Source: Bursaphelenchus xylophilus
Lineage: Eukaryota; Nematoda; Chromadorea; Rhabditida; Aphelenchoididae
Length of the DNA: 64,000 nt
Reading direction: 5' to 3'
Assembly (NCBI GenBank): GCA_904066235.2
Contig: CAJFCV020000004.1
Location: 11,904,001 to 11,968,000 of the forward strand
Under the pieces are notes generated by a model. It was not told the origin of the DNA. It ran no database searches and worked only from the letters and a program-made list of their open reading frames with translations. Positions 45,975-56,601 of the stretch are shown in pieces. The translations under genes and the position numbers were made by a program. Every line of letters starts with the position of its first letter. Position 1 is the stretch's first letter.

Positions 45975-47425
45975 ATGTCCACCGGACAGGGTGGTGTTAA
46001 AAATCGACGAATTTCGTTGGGTTCTCCCAAGGATTTGAAGGAAGTCCACTTTTTTGAGGAAGAAGATGTCCCGGTAGTTCCACCAACCGGAGCTCGAGTC
46101 AAGGTAAGGCTTTGTTTCTGATTTTTTTTTGTTTTTTAGGTATACCTTGTCGAGTTTAAGGGAGATGGTTATTTCTCTCCCGATAAAGATTTTAGTGGCT
46201 AGATTATAGTCTTATATTTGTTTCAGGTCTGTTATGCGGGTGTTTGCTTGACCGAGAAAGAGATCACAAATACCAAACAAGCCAGAATCACCAATGGAGT
46301 CAAGGATACTAGTCTTTTCCCAGGTGAGATTTCTTTTAGTCAAGTAAAGATCCCAAAAACTTGTAATGCAATGAAGGACCGTCTAACTGATCCATGAATT
46401 CAGGTTACGAGGTCTCCGGAGTTGTCGAAGCTTTCGGCGAGGAGGCCAAACCCGAAGAGTATGATCTGAAAGTGGGCGACAAAGTTATTGTCTGGCCAAC
46501 TGATGAAATGACCAAGCATGGCTATGCCGACTATGTCTCTGTCCCTCAGCTCTCGTTGCTTGTGAAGATCCCGGATTCGATGTCAATGCACGTGGCTTCG
46601 ATCCTCCCAGCTGGAGCCACTTGGGCCCTTTCAGCTGTCGTCCATGCTCGCCCAATCGTTGAGGCGTTGGCTGCCTCAAAGGGCTTCTGTAACATTTTGA
46701 TTGTTGGAGCTGGAGGTCTTGGGTTATGGCTGTTGAAGCTTGCCAAACATTTTTTGGTCCAGCCGGATAAGAAGATCAAAATCATGGTGGCCGACGCCAA
46801 GGAAGAAAGACTTTGCTTGGCTGAGAGGAATGGAGCCGACTTTGTGGTTCATTGGGATGATTCTGGTGAGTTATTTGAGAGGTTTTTGTTTTGGATTTTA
46901 GGCAAGAAGTTGAATATGAAGGCCAAGGATAATGTTGATAGGTGTCTTGATGTTACACTAGAGGCCTATAACAATCTTCTTCAAAATATGATGTCTGATC
47001 TCCTTTCAGAGTTCGAAGAGTACCTAATCATGCGAACCAAGGATGTGGCGCGTACTGGAGTCCAGATCGTCTTCGATTTCGTCACATCTCCCCGAACTGT
47101 GACCCGTTCTCTCAAGTGCCTAGTGGAAGGAGGAGTCCTCTTTGTCGGAGGTCTCTCTGGTCTCGATGTCCAACTCCCCATCAAGATGGTGGCCCACAAT
47201 CGACTTGCCATCATGGGAGTGTCCCGCGGTTCCATCGATCAGCTCAAATCCTTGGTCCATTTGATTTCGGACGGACAAATTGAGGCGCCCGACTACAGAA
47301 TCTACCCCGTAAATCAAGCCTCGCAAGTCCTGAGACAGTTGAGTATGTCCGAAGTGGAGGGACGCGCCATTCTGGAGGTCTGGGACCCCGACAAGCCTGC
47401 GGACGCCGAGAAACCCCAACAGTGA
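45975..47425 (+). CDS. Medium-chain dehydrogenase/reductase (ADH-like)
   Basis: This is a zinc-type alcohol dehydrogenase-like or quinone-reductase-like MDR protein, expected to use NAD(P)H; the substrate is unknown. Exons are 45975-46103, 46227-46323, 46404-46865 and 47010-47425, giving 367 residues. It has an N-terminal GroES-like fold, then a Rossmann motif GAGGLG (about 177-182) preceded by the strand CNILIV. The Cys of [10 protein letters not shown] (residue 50) matches a catalytic zinc ligand, but the usual His of the GHE motif is Tyr ([10 protein letters not shown]), and no four-Cys structural zinc lobe is seen, so zinc dependence is doubtful. Intron 3 (46866-47009, 144 nt) is a multiple of three and has no in-frame stop. 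Removing it joins [18 protein letters not shown], whereas retention adds a Leu/Asn/Met-rich insert of 48 residues. AATAAA is at 47707-47712. Confidence 0.87.
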
Positions 47426-47883
47426 ACTTATTTTTGTCGTTACACAGTAACTTCTTCTTTATTGTAATAGGTGCCATACACCATCAGTTGGACATTTTTT
47501 TTGGTTGGGTATGTATAATCAATAGCTTTTCATGAATTCGTAAACTTGTTGATACAAAATGCATTTTTTGGCTATAAAATTTATATTGTAGTAGACGGAG
47601 GATGTGTTATCCATAATATATTATCCATACCCAACCATTCCCCCCATATTTTTAGGTCTTCCCCCCGAAACTGGGTCCATCAACGCCCCCAACCCTACTG
47701 GTCGTTAATAAATTGTAATTTGTAAACCGAGTATATTTTGTAGCATCTCACCTGTAGATATTGCTATAAGCTTAGTTTCCAATAAAAATTTTTGTAATTT
47801 TGTCTTCGAGAAATGTTCAGAAAAGTTGTCGGCTTGTAGAATATTGAATTAACGGACGATTGAAGGCTATTGTTGAAGTTTCC
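47426..47883. other. Spacer between oxidoreductase and tgt-1
   Basis: This 458-nt interval has AATAAA at 47707-47712 and another AATAAA near 47,780. The spacing is longer than the ~100 nt usual inside nematode operons, so co-transcription is not supported. Confidence 0.5.
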
Positions 47884-50800
47884 ATGACCAAAAAACATAA
47901 TCTTCCGGAATCGGCGGCCAAATCCCCGAAAATGGGATTCGAGGTGCGCTCAAAGTCGGGTCGTCTCCGTCATGGCCTCCTCAAACTGCCACATGGACCG
48001 GTGTCGACCCCGGTCTTCATGCCCGTGGGCACTCAAGGAACGATGAAGGGAATCCTGCCGGATCAAATGAAGGACCTGGGTTGCGAAATTTATTTGAACA
48101 ACACTTATCATCTTGGACATCGGCCGGGATACAAACTGCTGAAGGCCGCCGGAGGGGTCCATAAATTTCAACAGTGGAATGGGAATTTGTTGACGGACTC
48201 GGGCGGATTTCAGGTTCGTGATTTTGCGATGTTTGGGGTTTGAGGGAAACAGTTGACACCTTTTGAGACAAGTGTTTCTCTTCCGGAAAATGTTTGATTT
48301 TTGGATGGTAAACTATGCCTATATATCTGAAATGACTTTTTGAAAGAAAAATAGGGGCATTTACGTAGTTTAACATAGATTTTTCTATCATAATTTTCGT
48401 TTTTTCCAAGAAAATCAACAATGATGTTGTAGATGGTGTCCTTGAGCAACTTGATGGAAGTCACGGAGCACGGAGTCCGATTTGAAAGCCCACATACCAA
48501 GGAAATGATGGATTTAACGCCGGAGCATTGTGTTGAAATCCAAGAAGCTATTGGCGCCGATATCATCATGCAACTTGATCATGTCATCCCTTCGTTAAGT
48601 ACTGGCCCCATCGTTGAAGAAGCGATGCATCGGTCGATACGTTGGTAATCAAAGAGCTAATGCCCTTCGAAGTCCCTTGGCACAGATATTTATGCGTTAA
48701 TTTCAGGTTGGATCGATGTATTTCGGCTCAAACCCGCGATGATCAAGTGTTATTTCCGATTATCCAAGGCGGTCTGGACCTGGAATTGCGCGCCAAATGC
48801 ACGAAGGAGATGCTGAAGAGGGTCAAGGTCGGGATTGCAATTGGAGGTAGCTCTTTGAAATTGGGAAAAATCGAAAAATCCTAATTTTTTCTGATAATTT
48901 AGTGTTATGTTTGATTTTGAGGTCTAAGCGGCGGCGAATCGAAGGACCACTTCTGGCGGACGGTCGCAAAATGCTGTGAGTTGGTCCCAGAGGGCATTCC
49001 ACGATATGTGATGGGTGTGGGATGGCCCGTGGACATGGTTATGGCGGCGATTTTGGGCGCGGACATGTTCGATTGTGTTTATCCGACAAGGACTGCAAGG
49101 TAGGTGAAATTTCCCTTGCTAAATGGAAGAATTATACCTTAATAGGGTCAGAAATTCAATTTACATCGATCTGTGGGACTTTTTGAGTCGGCTTTGACCT
49201 TGTACTAGACAAAATTTGCAATTTTTTTTATAGTTTTTTCAATTTTTTTGACGATTCTTACTGGTTGTTAGATTTGGCACGGCTATAACTCGAAAGCACG
49301 GTGAACTTAACCTAAATCAGACACGCTTCGCTAAAGACTACGACCCGATTGATAGAGATTGCACCTGTGTGACTTGCCAAAGACATTCCAGAAGCTATCT
49401 GCACAATATTATTGGACAAGTAAGTGTCAAAAAGTCTTGCAAGAAGTCAAAAAAAGGGCTTGGAATAACGTAATTCGCGTTGTTTGTAAATAATTCGGGG
49501 TTTTTGAACTTTTAAAAACGTCAAAAAGTCGTTGAAATTGCAATTTCAACCATCAAACCCACATGACCTTTGGTTTTCGCTTTTTTTCGATTTCATTCGT
49601 TGAAAGGCACCCGCCGCCACGTGGGTGAGTGTTCCCCGGACCAAGTGGGCACAACTGTCAGACGAACACACAAGTGTTTTGATGACGAAACTTGCACTTT
49701 TAATAGAGGAATCACGTAAATCCGACGAAAAATTGGACTCTTGATTGAAGAGACCTCGTGCTTTGCCTTGGCATGAGGCTAGGTGAGAGATTGAGGTATT
49801 ATTGGAAGCCTGTAGGGGCTAGACATTCTGCACTGTTCGATTTGAAGTTGATCTTGCACAGGGCAATCGATAAAGTGAACTTTTCGCACAGTGCAGTAAA
49901 AAATCTCATTTTTTTGCTTGCGCAGTGCAAAAATTGCATCCTCTGGACTATAATGTCTCAGTGATTATAACTTACTGTTGTGAAGGGTGGCTTATTTTAG
50001 AGGTTAATTGAAAGGCAACCCGTCCAAATGGTAGGCGGCATAAAAAGTAAGCTGTGACTAGCCATTTGGATGAGTTGCATATCAAATTAACCTCTTAAAT
50101 AAGCCACTCTTCACAACAGTAAGTTATAATCACTGATAGATTATAGTCCAGGGGATTCAATTTTTGCACTGCGCAAGCAAAAAAGATACGATTTTTAGCT
50201 GCACTATGCGAAAAGTTTACTTTGGCGATTGCATTGTGCAAAATCGACTCCAAATGGAACAGTGCAGAATTTCAAGCCCCTACAGGCTTGTAATAATACC
50301 TCAATCTCTCACTTAAGTTCATGCCAAGGCAAACCACGAGGTCTCTTCAATCAAGAGCCTAATTTTCGTCGGATTTACGTGATTTCCTGTATGAAAAGAT
50401 CAAGTTTCTACTAATAACTATAGTGCGGGACCTGATCCAGTGGCTAAAAACATATCATTTTGCATCCGGGAAGTATCAGAAATGTGGCAAAATGCTTCCC
50501 TCTCCAAGTGAAAAAAACTGAGATTTCAAAAGCGCGCCCGCTCTTTTTTATGAGGGAAAGGGCGCGCCCTTCAAAATTGAGTTTTTTTAGTTGGAGAGGG
50601 AGGCATTTTGCCACATTTTTGAAGCTTCCCGGATGCAAAATGGTACATTTTTTGCCACTGGATCAGGCCCGTCACTGTAATTTCGTCTCTATGATGTTTT
50701 TTGATCAAAAGTCAAATTTTTCCCTGCGGGGGCTAGCAGGGATTGATTTTTTTGCCCAATGGAATCAACCGTCACCTTATTTTTGACTAAACTTTACTGA

Positions 50801-51713
50801 ATTGGTCCAACAATTACATCAAACCATTCCAAACCCTTCATTAAACTTTCGGCTAAAAGTCAAACCGAATTACAGTCGCTGCTCTCAACGGCTTTTGTCG
50901 TGGAAATGGTCCGTCTGTCTTACATCATGTTGCATCAGGTTTTCAATGAAATTGCAGGGTTCGGGGATTCCTTTTCTTGGCTTTTTCTTTGCTTTCACTG
51001 ATTTGTTATCAGTGAATTTTTATTATAGGTGCTTGAGGAAGGCCGCAAAAAATCACGTAAATGAGATTTTTAAGTCAGAACGTGAAGGATGACTTCAAAT
51101 TTGGAGGAATTTTGATCGAAAAATTTGAATTAGACTCTAAAATGCATATTTAACTAGGTTTTACATCAAGATCCTACTTTTTCAACGGCTAAATTAGTGA
51201 ATTTACCATTTTACACTAGAAAAATCGAGAAAAAACAAACATTTTTTTGCAAAATTTGATATTGTCATAAGTCTGCCCTATCAACTGTAGATGTAATATT
51301 ACAGTCGAATTCCGAAAAGGTCTTTCCCGAACTTTAAACCCCTTCAAACTTTGGCTTTACACCCAATGACCTTCACAATCATGTTATTTCATATCAGTTT
51401 ACAAAAAGACTAGCCTTCTTCGCCGATAAAATCGAATCGAAACTTTCGCCGGAAAACAGAAACCCAGACTACGAAAAAGCCAGAAACTTTTTGAGCAACT
51501 GAAAACTTTCAGGAAGCCGTCGCCTGTCATCTCATTTCCATCCACAATATTCACCATCACTTGGAGTTGATGCGGCGAGTCCGCAAAGCCTGCGATGAGG
51601 ATAAGGTCCACGAATTTTTGAAGGAATTCGTCGAGGAACAGTATCAATCCGCTGGGCAGGCGCCAAAATGGGTGCAGGAAGCGTGTGAATACGCGGGATA
51701 TCCGATAATTTGA
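47884..51713 (+). CDS. tgt-1: Queuine tRNA-ribosyltransferase catalytic subunit
   Basis: This enzyme exchanges guanine-34 of tRNAs for Asp, Asn, His and Tyr with queuine; in animals it works as a heterodimer with QTRT2. Exons are 47884-48213, 48433-48644, 48707-48846, 48922-49099, 49272-49419 and 51513-51713. All phases agree and give 402 residues (human QTRT1 has 403). TDSGGFQ ends exon 1 with the catalytic Asp105. DCVYPTR holds the nucleophile Asp278. FPIIQGG is the substrate loop. Zinc ligands are Cys317, Cys319 and Cys322 (CTCVTC) in exon 5 and His347 (SIHNI) in exon 6, so the 2.1-kb last intron splits the zinc site. Exon 4 uses an unusual acceptor, TTTTGAG. The first ATG is at 47884. A family A MITE lies in the 3' UTR, and AATAAA is at 52033-52038. 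Confidence 0.94.
49707..50386. mobile_element. 680-bp fold-back TIR element in tgt-1 intron 5
   Basis: The arms of ~320 bp (49707 to ~50030 and ~50065 to 50386) are inverted repeats. The termini are AGGAATCACGTAAATCCGAC and the complement of AGGAAATCACGTAAATCCG. The arms contain TGCACTGTTCGA, CGCACAGTGCAG and GCGCAGTGCAAAAATTG, the same palindromic motif seen at 31.9-32.6 kb. It has no coding capacity. Confidence 0.85.
50422..50677. mobile_element. Family A MITE, copy 7
   Basis: The left end AGTGCGGGACCTGATCC has lost its first C. The right end is GATCAGGCCCGTCACTG, followed by TA. It lies in tgt-1 intron 5, 35 bp from the fold-back element. Confidence 0.86.
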
Positions 51714-51722
51714 GGGAAAGCA

Positions 51723-51970
51723 CAGTGGGGGACCTGATCCAGTGGCAAAAAACGTATCATTTTGCGTCACGGGAAGTATCAAAAACGTGGCAAAATGCTT
51801 CCCTTTCCAAGTGAAAAAACTTCGTTTTGCGCCCTTTCCCTCACAAAAGCATGGACGCGCTTTTGAAGTCGGAGTTTTTTCACTTGGAGAGGGAAGCATT
51901 TTGCCACATTTTTGATACTTCCCGGATGCAAAATGGTACGTTTTTTGCCACTGGATCATGTCCCCCACTG
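51723..51970. mobile_element. Family A MITE, copy 8 (3' UTR of tgt-1)
   Basis: The ends are CAGTGGGGGACCTGATCC and GATCATGTCCCCCACTG, and TA follows the right end. It begins 10 nt after the tgt-1 stop codon. The nearest AATAAA is further downstream (52033), so the mature mRNA should carry the whole hairpin. Confidence 0.86.
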
Positions 51971-52538
51971 TAATGGGCAATCCATTTTTTGTTGATTTTT
52001 TTTCACTTTTTCGTTATGACGGATCTCTAGCAAATAAAAAATGAGCTTGTTATTTACATTATCAGCTCTTTTCTAGCCAATTATTTCTTTGATAAATATC
52101 GTAAAAATCTCAAAATTTCTGTCAAGCTCCCCTGTTTTAAAATTCTCCTTTATATTTCTTATCAAAAGACAAGTTAGAGGGTTCAAAATGACCGGTTATC
52201 AAAAAGAACGAAGACATTGAAAACGGGTTCAATTCTGAGAAAAAAGTGATAAACAGTTAGATTGAGCATGAATTGCCGCGACTTCCAAGAGGTCTTGGAG
52301 GTTGGCTAACAGTAAAAAACTACTACTTAGAGGGTCTATCACTATAGGAACAAGACTGAAAACTCGGGAAACTAACCAAACTGCTTTCACTAAAATAACA
52401 AATGATTCAGGTGCCTATTAAAATTTCGGCCCAATTCGGACCTAGTATAACATGGATAAGACAATAAAAAAACAAGACAAAACAATATCACCAAGGCTTT
52501 ATAAATTTAACACTATGCCTAAAACGCCTCGCGCCTTC
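51971..52538. other. Convergent intergenic region tgt-1 / gdh-1
   Basis: This is AT-rich 3' flank of two convergent genes. AATAAA for tgt-1 is at 52033-52038. Nothing else is definable. Confidence 0.5.
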
Positions 52539-54754
52539 TTAGGTGAAGGTGAAACCGCTGGTTCTGTAGGTGTGGTAGACCTTTTCGATGGCGTTGGCGT
52601 AGGCGGCGGTGCGGACGTCGAGGCCGAGATCGTATTTGCGAGCGGTGCGGATGATGGCTTGTCCCGAGCGTTGCATGGTGTATTCCAGGCCCGAGTGGAC
52701 AATGTCCTTCTCGGAGGCACCGGAGATGCGAGCCTGGAAGGGGGACGAAGGTTCGACGGGGACCTTTTTGCCCAAGGCGCGTTCCAGGGATTCTTGGACC
52801 GAGCCTGAAAAAAATCAACCATATTTTTTATTCCAATACACTCATCAGCCTCTATGATACATTTTTTTGATAAACCTTTTAGCTAAACCGCTCAAAACAA
52901 TATAAAAATTTCCAAACTCACCCAAAAGGAGGTAGTTGGAGTCTCTTTCATATTTGAAGGTGAGCCGACCGAAGGAGACGTGGTTCAAGTTCTTCAACCA
53001 CTCGAAGAAAGAGACGGTGACACCACCAGAGTTGACGAACATGTCTGGGACGATCAAGCAGTCACCTCTGGCCAAAAGAATCTTGTCAGCGGCCGGGGTG
53101 GTTGGTCCATTGGCGGCTTCGGCAATGATCTTGGCCTGGATCTTGTGCGCATTTCCCTTGTGGATGGCTTTCTCGCAGGCAGCCGGTACCAAGATATCGC
53201 ACTTCTCGAAGATCAACTCCTCATGACGCTCAAAGTTCTTGGCGCCGGGGAAGTCCTTGATGGTGCCGTTGGCGATCTGGTAGTCTTCCAGTTCCTTGGG
53301 ATGGATTCCGTCAGGGTTGTAGATGGAGCAGTTGTATTCCTGGACGCCAACGCACTTGGCTCCATCGCGGTGAAGATAACGCATGGTGTGGAGGCCGACA
53401 TTACCTGAAAATTACGCAAAATTAGCAAAAATCAAAAAAAATTCTACAAAAACCGGCACATTTTCGCATTCTAAACCCTATTCCGGTCCAAAGCACATCC
53501 ATCTAAATCCATTTAGGATCAAAAATCGAGCAAAATTACATTATTTTATATCCATCTCCCCCTAATCCCTAAAACAAGACGCTTACCGAATCCTTGGATG
53601 ATGAAAGTCTTTCCAGCCAACCCAGTGGTCAGTCCAAGCTTTCCCATGTATTCTGGGTCGGATGTGAACACTCCAAGACCCTTCCACACACCTCTTCCGG
53701 TGGCCGAAACTCTTCCGTGAATACCTCCCGCGACAATCGGCTTTCCGGTGATGCAAGCCGAGGCGTCCTTGTCCATGTGTCCAGTGGTCTGGGCATAAGT
53801 GTCGGCGATCCAGGCCATCTCGCGTTCGCCGGTTCCCATGTCGGGCGCGGGCACATCCACTCCGGGGCCGAGGAATCCCTTCTTCGAGAACTCGATGGCG
53901 ATTCGCCGGGTGATCTTCTCGATTTCGTAGTCGGTGTATTGGCGGGGGTCGATCTTGACGCCTCCCTTGGCGCCTCCGAATGGGACGTCGACAACGGCGC
54001 ACTTGTAGGTCATCAGAGCGGACAAGGCCTTCACTTCGTCTTCACAGACATCCAACGAGTAACGGATACCTCCCTTGGTGGGGGTTCGGTGCTCCGAATG
54101 CTGCGCTCTCCACGCCTCGATGATCTGGTACTCTCCGTTCTCGCGGCGGATGGGGAATGTGATGTAGAGGACCTGGAAAAAAGTTGTCAATGTTTATACA
54201 GTGGGGGACCTGATCCAGTGGCAAAAAAAGTAGCATTTTGCATCCGGGAAGTATCAAAAATGTGGCAAAATGCTTCCCTCTCCAAGTGAAAAAAACTCAG
54301 ATTTCAAAAGCGCGCCCTTCAAAACGAAGTTTTTTCACTTGGAGAGGGAAGCATTTTGCCACATTTTTGATGCTTCCCGGATGCAAAATGGTACGTTTTT
54401 TGCCACTGGATCGGGTCCGTACTTTACCAAGCCCATCATATAGGAAAAATCTTCAAACTGCCGCTTAAAACGCACCTTGTTGACGGGCTTGATGCTGTGC
54501 AAGATACCGCGAACATAGTTCTTCTTATCAGCGGGGCTCATGGTGCGCGATTTCAGCTCCTCCACCAACTTATTTTCAATGACTTGGGCTCCCTTGTCGA
54601 AGTAATGGTCAACCATCTTGAAGAACGAGGGGTTCAACTGCTCGTCCATGGGCTTGGCCGCATCCGACACCTGGTCGTGGGGGTCCAGGGTGGCCGCCGA
54701 GTACTGGCGCACGGTGCGCAGCACAACTCCACGTCGGGCCAGAACCGGTAGCAT
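52539..54754 (-). CDS. gdh-1: Glutamate dehydrogenase, mitochondrial
   Basis: This enzyme oxidatively deaminates glutamate to 2-oxoglutarate in the mitochondrial matrix using NAD(P). Exons on the minus strand are 54754-54428, 54172-53587, 53404-52922 and 52804-52539. The phases agree and give 553 residues, typical of animal GDH. The N-terminus [19 protein letters not shown] is an Arg-rich mitochondrial presequence. The catalytic Lys lies in [13 protein letters not shown] (about residue 178), with [19 protein letters not shown] following. The Rossmann motif is [13 protein letters not shown], split between exons 2 and 3, and [15 protein letters not shown] matches the family. The C-terminal part ([11 protein letters not shown]...[12 protein letters not shown]) includes the antenna/pivot-helix region of animal enzymes. 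Intron 1 is almost entirely a family A MITE. Confidence 0.95.
54199..54424. mobile_element. Family A MITE, copy 9, filling gdh-1 intron 1
   Basis: The left end CAGTGGGGGACCTGATCC is preceded by TA (54197-54198). The right end is degenerate (GATCGGGTCCGTACTT) and is followed by TA (54425-54426). Only 26 nt of non-element DNA remain on the acceptor side and the first bases of the donor on the other, so the element makes up about 90% of the 255-nt intron. Confidence 0.86.
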
Positions 54755-56340
54755 GACTCAACCTTAAAGTAGACCCATCAGTAAAGGCAAGAATCATCTC
54801 CTCTATAACACATTTTCACGGAATTCAACTCGATTTAAAAGGTCAATTCAATAAAATTCCGGCCTTGTCGTATTCAGTTTTCTAAAGATTTCAGCCAAAA
54901 GAATGAACAGATAAAAGTGCAAGTGTTCAGCGAGTGCATTTGTGAGTAAAAAACGCGCCAGGACGGGATAACAAGAGAGGACGTTTTCTAATCCGAAAAA
55001 TCCCAAATGAAGAGAGGAATTCGGATAAATGGAATTACAGGGTGACCCAAAATAACGGAGACAAAAGATTTCAAGTTTTTCCTGCGACTTTTTAAGATTC
55101 ATGAGTGAATCCTTATTTATACTGCAGTACCATGTTAGAGTAGTTTTATATACCGGAAGTTTTGTTGTACGACGCTCTTCTGCCTTGAACGACATGAATA
55201 TATCCGGTTGACTCGGACCCTTCTGCCCGTGGGGTCTTTTTACAAGAAAGCTTCCTTACTCAAAAAAGAAAACTCGGAATAGTTTGAGATTTCCTGGGAT
55301 TAATTATCATAATAAGACCTTTAAAATGAGCTATCGTACTAAGCTTAACTATCGATGGTTCAAAAGTTACAGCCGAGTATTTTCAGGCAGTTAAAGTGCA
55401 AAAATCGGCCTTTTTTGAAAATGTAAGCGTAAGAAGGAGTCTAAACGTTAGATATGGCAAAATGTAATATGAGTTACTAGTACATGATTAAAGGAACACC
55501 ATAAAAGCAAAAGAGAAACATTTTGTAACTGCTACGGAATGTTATTTGGTAATCACTAGAATTCGGCCTTATTTTTGCCTTAGGCGGAATACCGACCGAG
55601 CCGGTGACACATAAAGACCGAACGTTCCCTAGGCTGATTCTCAAGAGTCGTATTCATAAGTATACAGGAGCACAACGCGCCGTTTTTATCTATCTTGTCA
55701 TTCTGTTATCGATAACCCATCTTTCTCAAAGCTGCGTGCCATAGGGAAGTTCTGGGCGAGAAACTTGTTAAGGAAAAGCTGTTGCAGCCAGCAAGCAATC
55801 ACAGTTTTTTTCAGAATCATTGTATTTATGAATAGAACACGTACTAGCGGTTTTAGCTTTATTCGAAAAAACCTGAATTTTTTATGGAAAAAATTTGGAA
55901 AAAATGGCGATCTTCAATGTTTAGATCGGTACCACCGGAGAAATAAAAATCGCAGCCCAAAAACCTACGCAACTGCTTCCTTAGGAACATAGTAGTCTAA
56001 CAAAACAAATGAACTTGCCATTTCAGCTGCTGTAGTACAGCCAGGCTTTACACAACACAAGGGAACCAAAATTGAGGGCCAAAAAAACGGCGCAAGGCAT
56101 CTTTGTTAAGCTGTAACTTTTTACTGCGACATGATGATTCCACCAAATTTTCGTGGATTATAGAGAAGGTGTTATAGAATATTACCCGCTGTCGCTTATG
56201 TTTCTCTAACGCCCGGTTTTCGCGGTGGACCCTTCAAAAGTTTGTCTCCGTTATTTTGGGTCACCCTGTAGATACCCATTACTGATGCAGATTCGTTTGT
56301 CACAATGATTTGTGTATATATATATATTCGAACAGGCCTG

Positions 56341-56601
56341 CAGTGGGGGTTGCTACCTGATCCAGTAGCAAAAAACGAACCACTTTGCATCCGGGAAGTG
56401 TCAAAAATGTGGCAAAATGGTTCTCTCTCCAAGTGAAAAAACTCAGATTTTAAAAGCACGCCCGCTCTTTTTGTGAGGGAAAGGGCGCGCCCTTCAAACC
56501 GAAGTTTTTTCACCTTGGAGAAGGAAGCATTTTGCCACATTTTCGAAGCTTCCCGGATGCAAACTGGTACGTTTTTTGCCACTGGATCAGGTCCCTAACT
56601 G
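56341..56601. mobile_element. Family A MITE, copy 10
   Basis: The left end is CAGTGGGGGTTGCTACCTG, with a small insertion relative to the consensus. The right end GATCAGGTCCCTAACTG is followed by TA. It is intergenic. Confidence 0.84.

Noticed and set aside
46394..47425. A single-exon 343-residue oxidoreductase starting at the Met at 46394
   Set aside because: Upstream exons 45975-46103 and 46227-46323 join in phase and supply the missing N-terminal part. The Met lies inside intron 2, and the frame includes intron 3.
45254..47883. An operon of the SLC22-like, oxidoreductase and tgt-1 genes
   Set aside because: Intergenic gaps of about 720 and 460 nt with separate AATAAA signals are too long for a typical nematode operon.
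53594..54289. 231-codon plus-strand frame
   Set aside because: It is the antisense shadow of the glutamate dehydrogenase exon 2, running into the MITE.
7684..56601. The many evenly built hairpin repeats as a CRISPR array or as transcription terminators
   Set aside because: Copies are kilobases apart, 200-260 bp long, TA-flanked and in eukaryotic introns. They are transposable elements.
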